Source of the DNA: Marinobacter aromaticivorans | Lineage (GTDB): Bacteria; Pseudomonadota; Gammaproteobacteria; Pseudomonadales; Oleiphilaceae | NCBI RefSeq assembly: GCF_002806975.1 | Contig: NZ_NIHD01000001.1 | Span: 248,001 to 312,000, forward strand | Length of the DNA stretch: 64,000 bases | Direction of reading: 5' to 3' | Shown: in pieces, positions 53,313 through 61,064 of the stretch | Position numbering within the stretch: position 1 is the first letter of the stretch | Layout: each line of letters starts with the position of its first letter | Position numbers and translations under genes: made by a program | Notes under the pieces: generated by a model | What the model saw: the letters and a program-made list of their open reading frames with translations, nothing else | Told to the model about the DNA's origin: nothing | Database searches by the model: none

Positions 53313-54497
53313 TTATGCCCCTCTCTGAACGTGAGCCGCCGACTTTGGGTACTCGTCCGGATACTTGCGGATGTGTGCCTTGAGCTTCTCGAACTGCCGG
53401 TTCAGCAGCGGTGGCACTTCGTCATACACATCGGTTACCAGGGTTTCCAGCGGGGGTGGGGGCAGCTTCTGCGCCCGTTTCATGGTTTCGAGCACTTCAC
53501 GGCGCAGGCGTTCCTGCAGTTCTTTCTCCTGGCTCTCGCTCCACCATTTTTTACGGGTGAGCCAGTTTTGCACGCGCAGAATAGGGTCTTTCTCGCGCCA
53601 CACGGCTTCTTCGTCCTTGCTGCGATAACCGGAGGGGTCATCGGATGAAGAATGTGCTGCCAGGCGATAGGTCATAGCTTCGATCAGAACCGGGCGGTTC
53701 TCTTCTACCGCCAGTTTGCGGGCGGCTTCGGTGGCCTGGTAAACCGCCAGAAGGTCGTTGCCGTCTACGCGGATGGTGTCCATTTTGTAGCCGAACCCCC
53801 GCGGCGCTATGCCATCGGCGGCAAACTGCTCGTTGGCGGGGGTGGAAATGGCGTAGCCATTGTTGCGACAGAAGAAAATGGCGGGTACGCGATGCACTGC
53901 GGCCATGTTAAGGCCGGCGTGAAAGTCGCCTTCCGACGCTGCGCCTTCGCCGAAATAAACGATGGTGCACTGCTTGGAACCCGCCATTTTCTGGCCGTAG
54001 GCATAACCTGTGGCCTGGGGGATCTGCGTGGCCAGCGGCGACGAGATGGTCATGTAGTTGAGCTTGCTGGAGCCGTAGTGAACCGGCATCTGGCGGCCCT
54101 TGCCGTAGTCTTTCTCGTTGCCGAAAAGCTGGTTCATAAACTCATCAATAGTGAAGCCACGATAAGCCAGTGAGCCTTGCTCACGGTATTGCGCCATGAT
54201 CATGTCGGCATCGTCCAGCGCAGCGGTGCTTCCGATTATGGCAGCTTCCTCGCCGGTGCACTGCATATAAAAGCTCAACCGGCCCTGGCGCTGGGCCGCA
54301 AGCATGCGCTCATCCAGCACGCGGGTGGTGACCATGGCGTGGTAGATTCGCAGAGCTTTTTCTTTGTCTATATCAGGCGCTTTGCCGCCTTTATAGAGCG
54401 TGCCGTCCTGCTTCAGTAGTTTAAACGTCGGAATGCGGTATTCCGCACCGTCTGTAAAACCGGGTGTATAAACCGTTTTGGATTTTGTTGTTGTCAT
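53313..54497 (-). CDS. bkdA1: Branched-chain 2-oxoacid dehydrogenase E1 alpha subunit
   Basis: A 394-residue thiamine-diphosphate subunit. The ThDP motif is [19 protein letters not shown] with NNGYAIS downstream. The phosphorylation-loop region conserved in this family reads [21 protein letters not shown]; in mammals Ser residues in this loop are regulated by a kinase. First gene of the bkd operon. Promoter elements are expected in the 461-base gap upstream. Confidence 0.94.
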   Translation of the reverse strand: MTTTKSKTVYTPGFTDGAEYRIPTFKLLKQDGTLYKGGKAPDIDKEKALRIYHAMVTTRVLDERMLAAQRQGRLSFYMQCTGEEAAIIGSTAALDDADMIMAQYREQGSLAYRGFTIDEFMNQLFGNEKDYGKGRQMPVHYGSSKLNYMTISSPLATQIPQATGYAYGQKMAGSKQCTIVYFGEGAASEGDFHAGLNMAAVHRVPAIFFCRNNGYAISTPANEQFAADGIAPRGFGYKMDTIRVDGNDLLAVYQATEAARKLAVEENRPVLIEAMTYRLAAHSSSDDPSGYRSKDEEAVWREKDPILRVQNWLTRKKWWSESQEKELQERLRREVLETMKRAQKLPPPPLETLVTDVYDEVPPLLNRQFEKLKAHIRKYPDEYPKSAAHVQRGA

Positions 54498-54958
54498 AAT
54501 CCTCTTCCTGGGGTGATGGCTTGAGGAACAGAATGCCCCTTGTGAGGGCCTCGTTAAGTTATGGAGCCTCGTTCTTTGTGCCGGTGTTTTGCCTGAGTAT
54601 AGAACGCATTATGCAACCCTGCCGGTATCTCGGTGAGGCTCCGGTTGCCAGTTTCTCCGGTTTGGGTAAAACCGGATCAAACTGCGCAAAGTTGACCTTA
54701 ACGTAAAGTGCGCGTTTTGGGTAGTACCCTTTCTTCCAGGTAATAGTCACTGTGTGGTGCGGGTGCGAGGTGTGCCGTCTACCCGGTACTCTGGAGATTC
54801 ATCAGCCCTCGCAGGGCAGCAATATTAACGCCCCAATGGTTTATTCGGCGGAAAGTGCCCATATTATCCTTTACACGGCAGGCATGGCGTTATCGAAAGG
54901 CCCAGCGTGGGGGTATTCAGACACCATGAGCCCAATTCATTAAACCGGGATTCAGACT
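54498..54958. promoter_or_regulatory. 461-base region upstream of the bkd operon
   Basis: No gene is supported. The segment contains hairpin CCGGTTT-N5-AAACCGG (54657-54675), the imperfect palindrome CTTAACGTAAAG (54697-54708) and the palindrome GGGTAGTACCC a little further on. It separates the divergent bkd operon and DUF2750 gene, so both promoters should be here. Confidence 0.4.
54697..54708. promoter_or_regulatory. Putative operator of a LiuR-like MerR regulator
   Basis: CTTAACGTAAAG is an imperfect palindrome centred on ACGT and is preceded by TTGAC on the plus strand. It resembles the LiuR-type sites that control branched-chain amino acid degradation genes in other proteobacteria, as I remember them. 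No liuR gene is in the window. Confidence 0.3.
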
Positions 54959-55342
54959 ATGAGTGATGAACAGTTAACCAGCGTCCTTGAACTTGATGGC
55001 GAAGAGAGATACGACTACTTCCTGAGCGAGGTGTTGGAAGAACGGGAGATCTGGATCCTCGTTAATTCGGAGAGTCGTTTCCTGTCCATCGTGTCGGAAG
55101 ACGACGGAGTGGCCCATGTGCCGGTCTGGCCAAGTTCGGCATTCGCCGTTGAGTACGCCAGGGGGTCGGATGACCTGACTCCAAAAAGTATCTCGCTGCC
55201 GGATTTTTTCAAAAAATGGGTGCCGGGACTGTCGAGGGACGGATTGCAGGTGGGGGTATTTCCGGGTGCTGATAAAACCTTGTGGATAACCGAAGCGAGT
55301 GAACTGAAAAAAGACCTGCAAGATGAGTTGTCCAGTTTCTAG
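54959..55342 (+). CDS. DUF2750 family protein
   Basis: A 127-residue acidic cytoplasmic protein. The family pattern is visible: ERYDYFLSEVLEEREIWILV, VAHVPVWPSSAFAVEYA, PKSISLPDFFKKWVPGLSRD and LQVGVFPGADKTLWI. Function unknown. The ATG at 54959 has GGGATTC before it. It is followed after 40 bases by trxC on the same strand. Confidence 0.85.
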   Translation: MSDEQLTSVLELDGEERYDYFLSEVLEEREIWILVNSESRFLSIVSEDDGVAHVPVWPSSAFAVEYARGSDDLTPKSISLPDFFKKWVPGLSRDGLQVGVFPGADKTLWITEASELKKDLQDELSSF

Positions 55343-55382
55343 TGTCCAAAACAATTGACGTTGAGTGTTGCGAGGTGAATTC

Positions 55383-55823
55383 ATGAGTGACGATCTTAAA
55401 CATGTGGTTTGTCCACACTGTGACAAGGTAAACCGGGTGCCAGCCGCTCGCCTGGAATCCGGAGGTAATTGCGGGGCCTGCAAGCAGCCCTTATGGCCGG
55501 AGAAAGTGTTGGAGCTGTCAGGGCAAAACTTTGCGACCCATACTGGCCGCAGCGACCTGCCTGTGCTGGTGGATTTCTGGGCGAGCTGGTGTGGTCCCTG
55601 TAAAATGATGGCACCGCAGTTTGAGCAGGCGGCGCGCGGCTGGCAGGGAAAAGTACGCTTTGCCAAGCTCAATACCGAAGAACACCCGGGGCCGGCAGGG
55701 CAATACAGCATCCGCAGCATTCCTACGCTGATTCTGTTCCGCAATGGCCGCGAGCTTGCCCGGCAAAGTGGTGCCATGAATCAGGGCCAGATCAACCAGT
55801 GGCTTCAGAGCAATGGTTGCTGA
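55383..55823 (+). CDS. trxC: Thioredoxin 2 (TrxC)
   Basis: A 146-residue thioredoxin with an N-terminal zinc ribbon: CPHCDKVNR and CGACKQPLW provide two C-x-x-C pairs. The thioredoxin domain follows with WCGPCKMMAP and the cis-Pro loop SIPTLILFRNGRE. It reduces disulfides in the cytoplasm and is often induced by oxidative stress. The start at 55383 has GAGGTGAATTC before it; a TTG six codons upstream is less likely. It precedes a second thioredoxin-like gene by 16 bases. Confidence 0.93.
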   Translation: MSDDLKHVVCPHCDKVNRVPAARLESGGNCGACKQPLWPEKVLELSGQNFATHTGRSDLPVLVDFWASWCGPCKMMAPQFEQAARGWQGKVRFAKLNTEEHPGPAGQYSIRSIPTLILFRNGRELARQSGAMNQGQINQWLQSNGC

Positions 55824-55839
55824 GTAAGGGGCGGGCAGC

Positions 55840-56187
55840 ATGAGAGTTGTTGACAGTGAGGAAGCGCTGGCGGAGCTTGTGGGCAGGAGTGCGGCGGCTC
55901 TTGTGTTGTATGGCGGGGAAAGCTGTGGTGTATGCCAGGCGGTGAAGCCACAACTGGAGCGCATGGTTCGGGATGAGTACCCGGCGCTGGTAATGGCGTA
56001 TGTTGATTGCCAGGCATCTGCGCCTTTATGTGCCAGGCGTGGTATTTTTACTCTGCCGGTGATTCACCTGTGGTTTCAGGGGCAGCGCTTTGCGGAGTTT
56101 GCCAGAGTGTTTTCGATTGGCGACGTGCGTGCTGCACTTGAGCGGCCCTATGCTCTGGCGATGCAGCAGGATGTCACTGAACAGTAA
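55840..56187 (+). CDS. Thioredoxin-fold protein with C-G-V-C motif
   Basis: A 115-residue cytoplasmic protein. The redox motif is ESCGVCQAVKPQLERM, and the cis-Pro loop reads IFTLPVIHLWFQGQRFAEF. It differs from thioredoxin in the active-site pair between the Cys residues (Gly-Val). An additional Cys pair is present in VDCQASAPLCARRG. Partner unknown; it likely shares the trxC transcript. Confidence 0.83.
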   Translation: MRVVDSEEALAELVGRSAAALVLYGGESCGVCQAVKPQLERMVRDEYPALVMAYVDCQASAPLCARRGIFTLPVIHLWFQGQRFAEFARVFSIGDVRAALERPYALAMQQDVTEQ

Positions 56188-56359
56188 TTGATCTGGTCAG
56201 TTAACGGTCATATTTGCCGAACGCCCGTTTTAGCTGGCCTGAGCAGGCTTGTCCCGCGCCTTTTCACAAAGTTATCCACAGATTTACGGGATAAGTCTCA
56301 GCCAGGAAATCCGTGCACAGCGCGAGGGGCTCCACCCCCGGCATTCAAGGAGAACTTCG

Positions 56360-56539
56360 ATGGAAACACTGCTGATTATTCTCGCCGTTCTGTTTCTGGC
56401 ACTGATTATTATTCTGCCTCTGGTGGAGAAATACGCCCCGAAAGATGACAGTACCAGTTATGGTAACCTCACGCGGTTTATTTTCCCGCTGGTGGCTTTG
56501 CTGATTGTTGCGCAAATGATCCGGTATTACTTCTTCTGA
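56360..56539 (+). CDS. Small two-helix membrane protein
   Basis: Not recognised. A 59-residue protein with two hydrophobic segments, METLLIILAVLFLALIIILP and RFIFPLVALLIVAQMIRYYF, joined by a charged loop (KYAPKDDSTSYGNLT). The ATG at 56360 has AAGGAGAACTTCG before it; the open frame upstream is not membrane-like. A single DnaA-box-like TTATCCACA (56272-56280) lies in the preceding gap. Confidence 0.72.
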   Translation: METLLIILAVLFLALIIILPLVEKYAPKDDSTSYGNLTRFIFPLVALLIVAQMIRYYFF

Positions 56540-56706
56540 CTGCAACGTGCGGGTAATGTGCGCCCCGCTTGTCAGCATTCTTTACGTTTTCTCTGAGCCT
56601 GCGTGAGCCGGCGCAGCGCAAGTGCCGGCGATTTCCCTATAAAGAGATTTCCGGAACGGATATCGCATGCAAACAGGCAGGATCAGCCTGAAAGGATGCA
56701 ATTGTC

Positions 56707-58188
56707 ATGAGCCAGTTCCACCCCATCATTTACGTTCGTGGCTACGCCATGACGGCAAGCGAAATAGCCGATACCGTATCCATGCCCTACATGGGTTTTA
56801 ATCTGGGCGCAACAAAGGTGCGCCAATCCTGGGATGGAACCACCTACAAGCAGATCTTCGAATCACCGATGGTGCGTCTTTTGAAGGATTATGGTTACAA
56901 AGATGCCTTTTCTGATGGTGCCGAGGTCGATCGGGAAATTACCCGTAAAACGGTTATTATTTATCGTTATTACGATCAGGCGGACAAGGACTTCGGTGAA
57001 GGGAAACCGTTGTCCATTCCTGCCGCTGCGCTGCAGCTCCGTGATCTGATTGCAAATGTCCGGCGCCAGCTGTGTGGAGAGGATCCGGAACTGCTGGAGG
57101 ATTTTCGGGTACACCTTGTGGCGCACTCCATGGGTGGCCTGGTGTGCCGGTGTATGCTGCAGAATGATGGAATCAGTAACCCGTCGGTGCGAAAAATGGT
57201 GGATAAGGTGTTCACCTATGCCACTCCACACAACGGTATAGAAATGGCAGGTATTAACGTGCCTTCGTTTCTCGGGCTTTGGGATATTAACAACTTTAAC
57301 CGGAAAACCATGGCGGATTATCTGAGCCTGGAGGGCAAGCCGGAACGCGTGGATACCCTGGATGGAAAGTTCGATCCGAACCGGTTTTTCTGCCTGGTGG
57401 GCACCAATCAGCAAGACTACGGTGCTGCCAGGGGCGTATCCCGGTGGCTTGCCGGTAAAATGAGCGACGGGTTGGTGGCCATCGAAAACGCCAGTGTTCA
57501 GGGGGCGCCGAGGGCGTTTGTATACCGCAGTCACAGCGGCCCCTATGGCATTGTTAATTCAGAGGATGGCTTTCAGAATCTTGTGCGGTTTCTGTTTGGC
57601 GATGTGCGGGTAGACGGTGTGATGGATGTGGAATCCCTGCCGCTGCCGCCATCCGTAGAAAAAGCCAGACAAGAAGGGCGCCGGGTTCGCGCCTCCTATT
57701 ATTTCGAGGCCACTGTTTCGCCCCGGGGAGCGCGCAGCTTCCGGCTCACGGAAAGGCGCAAGGAAACCTTCAGTGCGGTTTTGCGCAAATTCGATGAAAT
57801 GATGAACCCGAAGCAGGCGGGTCTGGATTCAGCCCGCTCTCCGGTGCTGTTTTCCACCTTTCTGGATAGTTCGAAGATCACGGTCGAACGGGGGCGGACA
57901 ATGGTAATGACCGTTGAGCTTGCGGTATCGGCAACGGATTACTTCGTTGACGGTGCCCTCTGGGCAGAGCACCGGGTAGAGGGCGAGTATCTATACCGGG
58001 ACACGCTGACCCTGAAAATGACCCCTGCCGGAGACAGCTGGAATTTGCGCTATGTAACCACGGACGAACAGTGGAGCGAGCGCGGCGGCAGTAAAGCCGA
58101 GCCGAATGGTGATAACTACCTGATCCCGCTGTCATCAAAGAAAGGTTTCAAGGCCCAGTTGCGATTGATACTCCGGCGCACAGGCTGA
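56707..58188 (+). CDS. Alpha/beta-hydrolase esterase or lipase with unknown C-terminal half
   Basis: A 493-residue protein without a signal peptide. The N-terminal half is an alpha/beta hydrolase: HPIIYVRGYAMTASEIADT, nucleophile motif VAHSMGGLVCRC (A-x-S-x-G instead of G-x-S-x-G) and TYATPHNGIEMAGI, as in PGAP1/lipase-class proteins. A His in FVYRSHSGPYGIVNSEDG may complete the triad. The C-terminal part (about 315-493) is beta-rich and unassigned (SYYFEATVSPRGARSFRLTE). Cytoplasmic location and lack of a partner make the substrate unclear. AAAGGATGCAATTGTC precedes the ATG. Confidence 0.82.
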   Translation: MSQFHPIIYVRGYAMTASEIADTVSMPYMGFNLGATKVRQSWDGTTYKQIFESPMVRLLKDYGYKDAFSDGAEVDREITRKTVIIYRYYDQADKDFGEGKPLSIPAAALQLRDLIANVRRQLCGEDPELLEDFRVHLVAHSMGGLVCRCMLQNDGISNPSVRKMVDKVFTYATPHNGIEMAGINVPSFLGLWDINNFNRKTMADYLSLEGKPERVDTLDGKFDPNRFFCLVGTNQQDYGAARGVSRWLAGKMSDGLVAIENASVQGAPRAFVYRSHSGPYGIVNSEDGFQNLVRFLFGDVRVDGVMDVESLPLPPSVEKARQEGRRVRASYYFEATVSPRGARSFRLTERRKETFSAVLRKFDEMMNPKQAGLDSARSPVLFSTFLDSSKITVERGRTMVMTVELAVSATDYFVDGALWAEHRVEGEYLYRDTLTLKMTPAGDSWNLRYVTTDEQWSERGGSKAEPNGDNYLIPLSSKKGFKAQLRLILRRTG

Positions 58189-58295
58189 GAAACCGTGAAT
58201 GAAACCGGCTCCTGCTGAAGAATCGTTTGTGGCCGCCGGTATAAGCTGGCAAAGTTCCGCAAAATCAGACTTATATCCACCAAGAGGAAACGCCG

Positions 58296-58994
58296 GTGAC
58301 CGACCTGGTAAATTACACGCTCAACGATGGCGTCGCGACAATTGTTATTAATAACGGCAAAGCCAATGCCCTGAGTCACGATGTATTTGAACAGCTGAAT
58401 AAAGCTCTGGATCAGGCAGAGCAGGATAAAGCCGTGGTTATCCTGACCGGGCAGCCAGGTATTTTCTCAGGCGGTTACGATCTGAAGGAAATGCAGAAGG
58501 GCATGAAGGAAGCGGCTGCGCTGGTTACTGTGGGCTCAAAGCTTACCCGTCGGCTGGCTGCTTTTTCGTTACCGGTAATCGGTGCCTGCAGCGGCCACGC
58601 TATTGCCAAAGGGGCGTTTATCATGCTGTCGGTGGACTACCGGGTTGGTGTTGAAGGGAGCTTCAAGCTGGGCCTGAACGAAGTAGCCATTGGCATGACC
58701 ATGCACCACGCAGGCATCGAAATAGCGAGGCATCGCCTGGCACCTGCTCACTTCTATCGCTCGGTTATCAATGCCGAGATCTACAACCCGGAAGGCGCTG
58801 TGGCTGCCGGTTATCTGGATGAAATTGTTGCCCCGGAGCAGCTTTTGAATCGGGCGAATGAAATTGCCCAGGGCTTCCGGAAACTGAACATGAGAGCGCA
58901 TGCCCAGACCAAGGTGAAAGCCAAAGCGGGTTACCTTGAGCTGCTGGATCGTAGTATCGAGAAGGATGCGGAAAACCTGGGCCTGATGGCTTAG
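58296..58994 (+). CDS. Enoyl-CoA hydratase/isomerase family protein (crotonase)
   Basis: A 232-residue crotonase-fold protein. The oxyanion-hole segments are GIFSGGYDLKEM and ACSGHAIAKGAFIMLSVDYR, and GLNEVAIGM carries one of the usual acidic positions. Shorter than typical FadB-type hydratases; the exact reaction (hydration, isomerisation or hydrolysis) is not evident. The start is GTG with AAGAGGAAA upstream. Its TAG stop overlaps the convergent TAA stop of the MtfA-like gene in the bases TTAG. Confidence 0.88.
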   Translation: MTDLVNYTLNDGVATIVINNGKANALSHDVFEQLNKALDQAEQDKAVVILTGQPGIFSGGYDLKEMQKGMKEAAALVTVGSKLTRRLAAFSLPVIGACSGHAIAKGAFIMLSVDYRVGVEGSFKLGLNEVAIGMTMHHAGIEIARHRLAPAHFYRSVINAEIYNPEGAVAAGYLDEIVAPEQLLNRANEIAQGFRKLNMRAHAQTKVKAKAGYLELLDRSIEKDAENLGLMA

Positions 58995-59839
58995 GGAGCC
59001 TGCCTGGCAGGCCGGCTCTGCGCCAGCTCGCCAGGGTCTAGCCGGTAAAAATCACGAAGCAGATCATACACCGCCGGCTGTTGTTCTTTCAGGTGTTCCG
59101 GCTGTTGATAGAAGGTTTCCGTAAGCACGGCAAAGAACTCTGCGGGTTTTGTGGCGCCATACGGGTCGAGCCAGCTTGAGCGGTGTTGCCTCAGTGAGTG
59201 CCGGAGGCTGTCGTAGGCCATGGTCATGGTCTGCTGCCATTCTTCGGCATGGTCCCCGCTCAGTGGCGGGGCACCATCTGCGGCTCCGTCCAGGTAATCA
59301 AGCTGATGGGCGAACTCGTGCAGGATGACATTGTGTGTGCTTTCGGGGCGCATGGCACCGCTTTCACACTCCGCCCAGGCCAGCACCACCTGCCCCATGG
59401 ACGAGGCTTCGCCCGCGCGAACCTGATTGCTCACGCTTACCACCATACCGTCGCGATCCGGGGCTCGCACCTGATAAATATCCGGGTAAACGAGAATACT
59501 GCGAACTTCATCGTAATCCGCAAACGAGCGATTGACCGTAAGCAGGCAAGCGTGACCGGCAATGGCCACCCTGACCCGGTCAGTCACCTCAAATCCACCA
59601 CACCCGTAAAACGCTTTTTCAGCAAGAAACAGCTGTACCTGATCTTCCAGAGTTTCCTGAAGCTGCCCCGGTAGCCGAGCGTAAAGCGGTACTGTTGACT
59701 GAAGGTACTGCTGCCAGATTTTCGGGAAAGGTTGTTTCAGCTCCCGTTCGCGCCGCCAGTTGCGATAGAAAAACAGATAGAAGGTTGCCAGTGCGATTAA
59801 GGCCACGGCGAAAATGGCAAAGACGGTTGCGGACGACAT
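58991..59839 (-). CDS. mtfA: MtfA-like zinc peptidase (M90 family)
   Basis: A 282-residue protein with an N-terminal membrane helix (ATVFAIFAVALIALATFYLF) followed by the peptidase domain. The zinc motif is NVILHEFAHQLDYLDGAADG. Other family segments are EDQVQLFLAEKAFYGCGGFE and PAEFFAVLTETFYQQPEHL. In E. coli MtfA binds the Mlc repressor and has aminopeptidase activity. E. coli MtfA lacks the long anchor. The ATG at 59839 is preferred to a GTG at 59854. Confidence 0.9.
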   Translation of the reverse strand: MSSATVFAIFAVALIALATFYLFFYRNWRRERELKQPFPKIWQQYLQSTVPLYARLPGQLQETLEDQVQLFLAEKAFYGCGGFEVTDRVRVAIAGHACLLTVNRSFADYDEVRSILVYPDIYQVRAPDRDGMVVSVSNQVRAGEASSMGQVVLAWAECESGAMRPESTHNVILHEFAHQLDYLDGAADGAPPLSGDHAEEWQQTMTMAYDSLRHSLRQHRSSWLDPYGATKPAEFFAVLTETFYQQPEHLKEQQPAVYDLLRDFYRLDPGELAQSRPARQAP

Positions 59840-59969
59840 GCATTCAAAACTCACATGATAAATACAACTATTACTCTATCATATACTGGTTGGCGAATAG
59901 CCCGGGCGGCGCCTATGATCAGACACTCGGCGGCGAATTGCGGTGGCAACGCTTGATAGTAAGGATGAT

Positions 59970-60170
59970 ATGCTTCACGAAATGAGTATTGGTGGGATGC
60001 TGTTCAGCCCCTTTGTAGTGCTGGTGCCTCTGGCGTTTATTCTCTCGGCCGCCACCCGGCTGGCTACGCATTATCTGGGCCTGCGCCGCTTTATATGGAG
60101 GGAAGCCTGGTTCGACGTTGCGGTGTTCGTCTGTTACCTGGCCGCTATTGTTTATCTGTTCGGGGATTGA
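59970..60170 (+). CDS. DUF1656 family membrane protein (AaeX-like)
   Basis: A 66-residue membrane protein with two hydrophobic segments (MLFSPFVVLVPLAFILSAAT and WFDVAVFVCYLAAIVYLFGD), matching DUF1656. Such proteins accompany HlyD and FUSC partners in aromatic acid efflux systems. AAGGATGAT precedes the ATG at 59970. First gene of a three-gene operon; the next gene starts 8 bases after its stop. Confidence 0.88.
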   Translation: MLHEMSIGGMLFSPFVVLVPLAFILSAATRLATHYLGLRRFIWREAWFDVAVFVCYLAAIVYLFGD

Positions 60171-60178
60171 AGGACTTC

Positions 60179-61051
60179 ATGGGAAAGCTGGCGCGTATTG
60201 GAGTGACATTGCTGGTGGTGGTTGCGGCGGTTTTTGCCGGCACCTGGGTTTGGGATCACTACCTTTATTCACCCTGGACGCGGGACGGTCGTATCCGGGC
60301 GGATGTCATCACCATTGCGCCTGATGTGTCCGGGTATGTGGCTGAACTGAGTGTTCAGAACAACAAGATCGTCGACAAGGGCGCGCCGCTGTTCAGCATT
60401 GATAAAACCCGTTACCGGGCCAAGCTGGCAGAGAGCGAAGCCCGGCTGGCTCAGGAGCGAACAGCCTGGGAACTGGCCAGGCACCAGTATGAACGCCGCA
60501 AGCGCATGTCTGACCGGCAGACCATCAGCGAAGAGGATCTGGAGGCTTATCGCATTCGTGCAGAACTGGCAAAAGCCAGTTATCAACTGGCCCTGGCTGA
60601 ACTGAATACCGCCCGTATCGATCTGGAACGTGCCAGCGTGCTGGCACCCGAGAGTGGTATTGTGAATAACCTTACCTTGCGTGAAGGTAACTACGTAACC
60701 CGTGGTACACCTGTGTTATCACTGATTAAACGCGACTCTTTTTATGTGATCGGTTACTTCGAGGAAACCAAACTTCAGATGGTGCGGGAGGGGCAAAAAG
60801 CCCGTATCACGCTGCTCTCCGGTGGTGAAAAACTGACTGGTGAGGTGGTCAGTATTGCCCGTGGTATAGCCGATTCGAACACCACCAGTGACAGCCAGAT
60901 GCTGCCCCAGGTGCAGGCGGCGTTTAACTGGGTGCGCCTGGCCCAACGAATCCCCGTTGAGATTGCCCTTGATCCGCTCCCGGAAAACATCAACATCAGC
61001 GCCGGCATGACGGTTTCCATTTATCTGGAAACAGACCGCGATAAAGAGTGA
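60179..61051 (+). CDS. HlyD family periplasmic adaptor of an AaeAB-like efflux pump
   Basis: A 290-residue membrane fusion protein. A single N-terminal membrane helix (ARIGVTLLVVVAAVFAGTWV) is followed by the biotinyl-lipoyl hybrid domain (IRADVITIAPDVSGYVAELS, DKGAPLFSIDKTRY), a helical hairpin (about 70-150) and a beta-barrel domain (GYFEETKLQMVREGQKARIT). The ATG at 60179 has GAAGGACTTC before it. It would connect the FUSC transporter to an outer-membrane channel; no channel gene is present here. Confidence 0.9.
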   Translation: MGKLARIGVTLLVVVAAVFAGTWVWDHYLYSPWTRDGRIRADVITIAPDVSGYVAELSVQNNKIVDKGAPLFSIDKTRYRAKLAESEARLAQERTAWELARHQYERRKRMSDRQTISEEDLEAYRIRAELAKASYQLALAELNTARIDLERASVLAPESGIVNNLTLREGNYVTRGTPVLSLIKRDSFYVIGYFEETKLQMVREGQKARITLLSGGEKLTGEVVSIARGIADSNTTSDSQMLPQVQAAFNWVRLAQRIPVEIALDPLPENINISAGMTVSIYLETDRDKE

Positions 61052-61064
61052 CGGAGCCCCCGCA

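Noticed and set aside
54559..54943. Two short open frames in the gap upstream of bkd (63 codons each)
   Set aside because: No ribosome binding sites, no family resemblance, and they overlap the palindromes that look regulatory.
56272..56280. TTATCCACA, a perfect DnaA box
   Set aside because: It is single, with no AT-rich unwinding element, further boxes or dnaA/dnaN genes, so it is not an origin.
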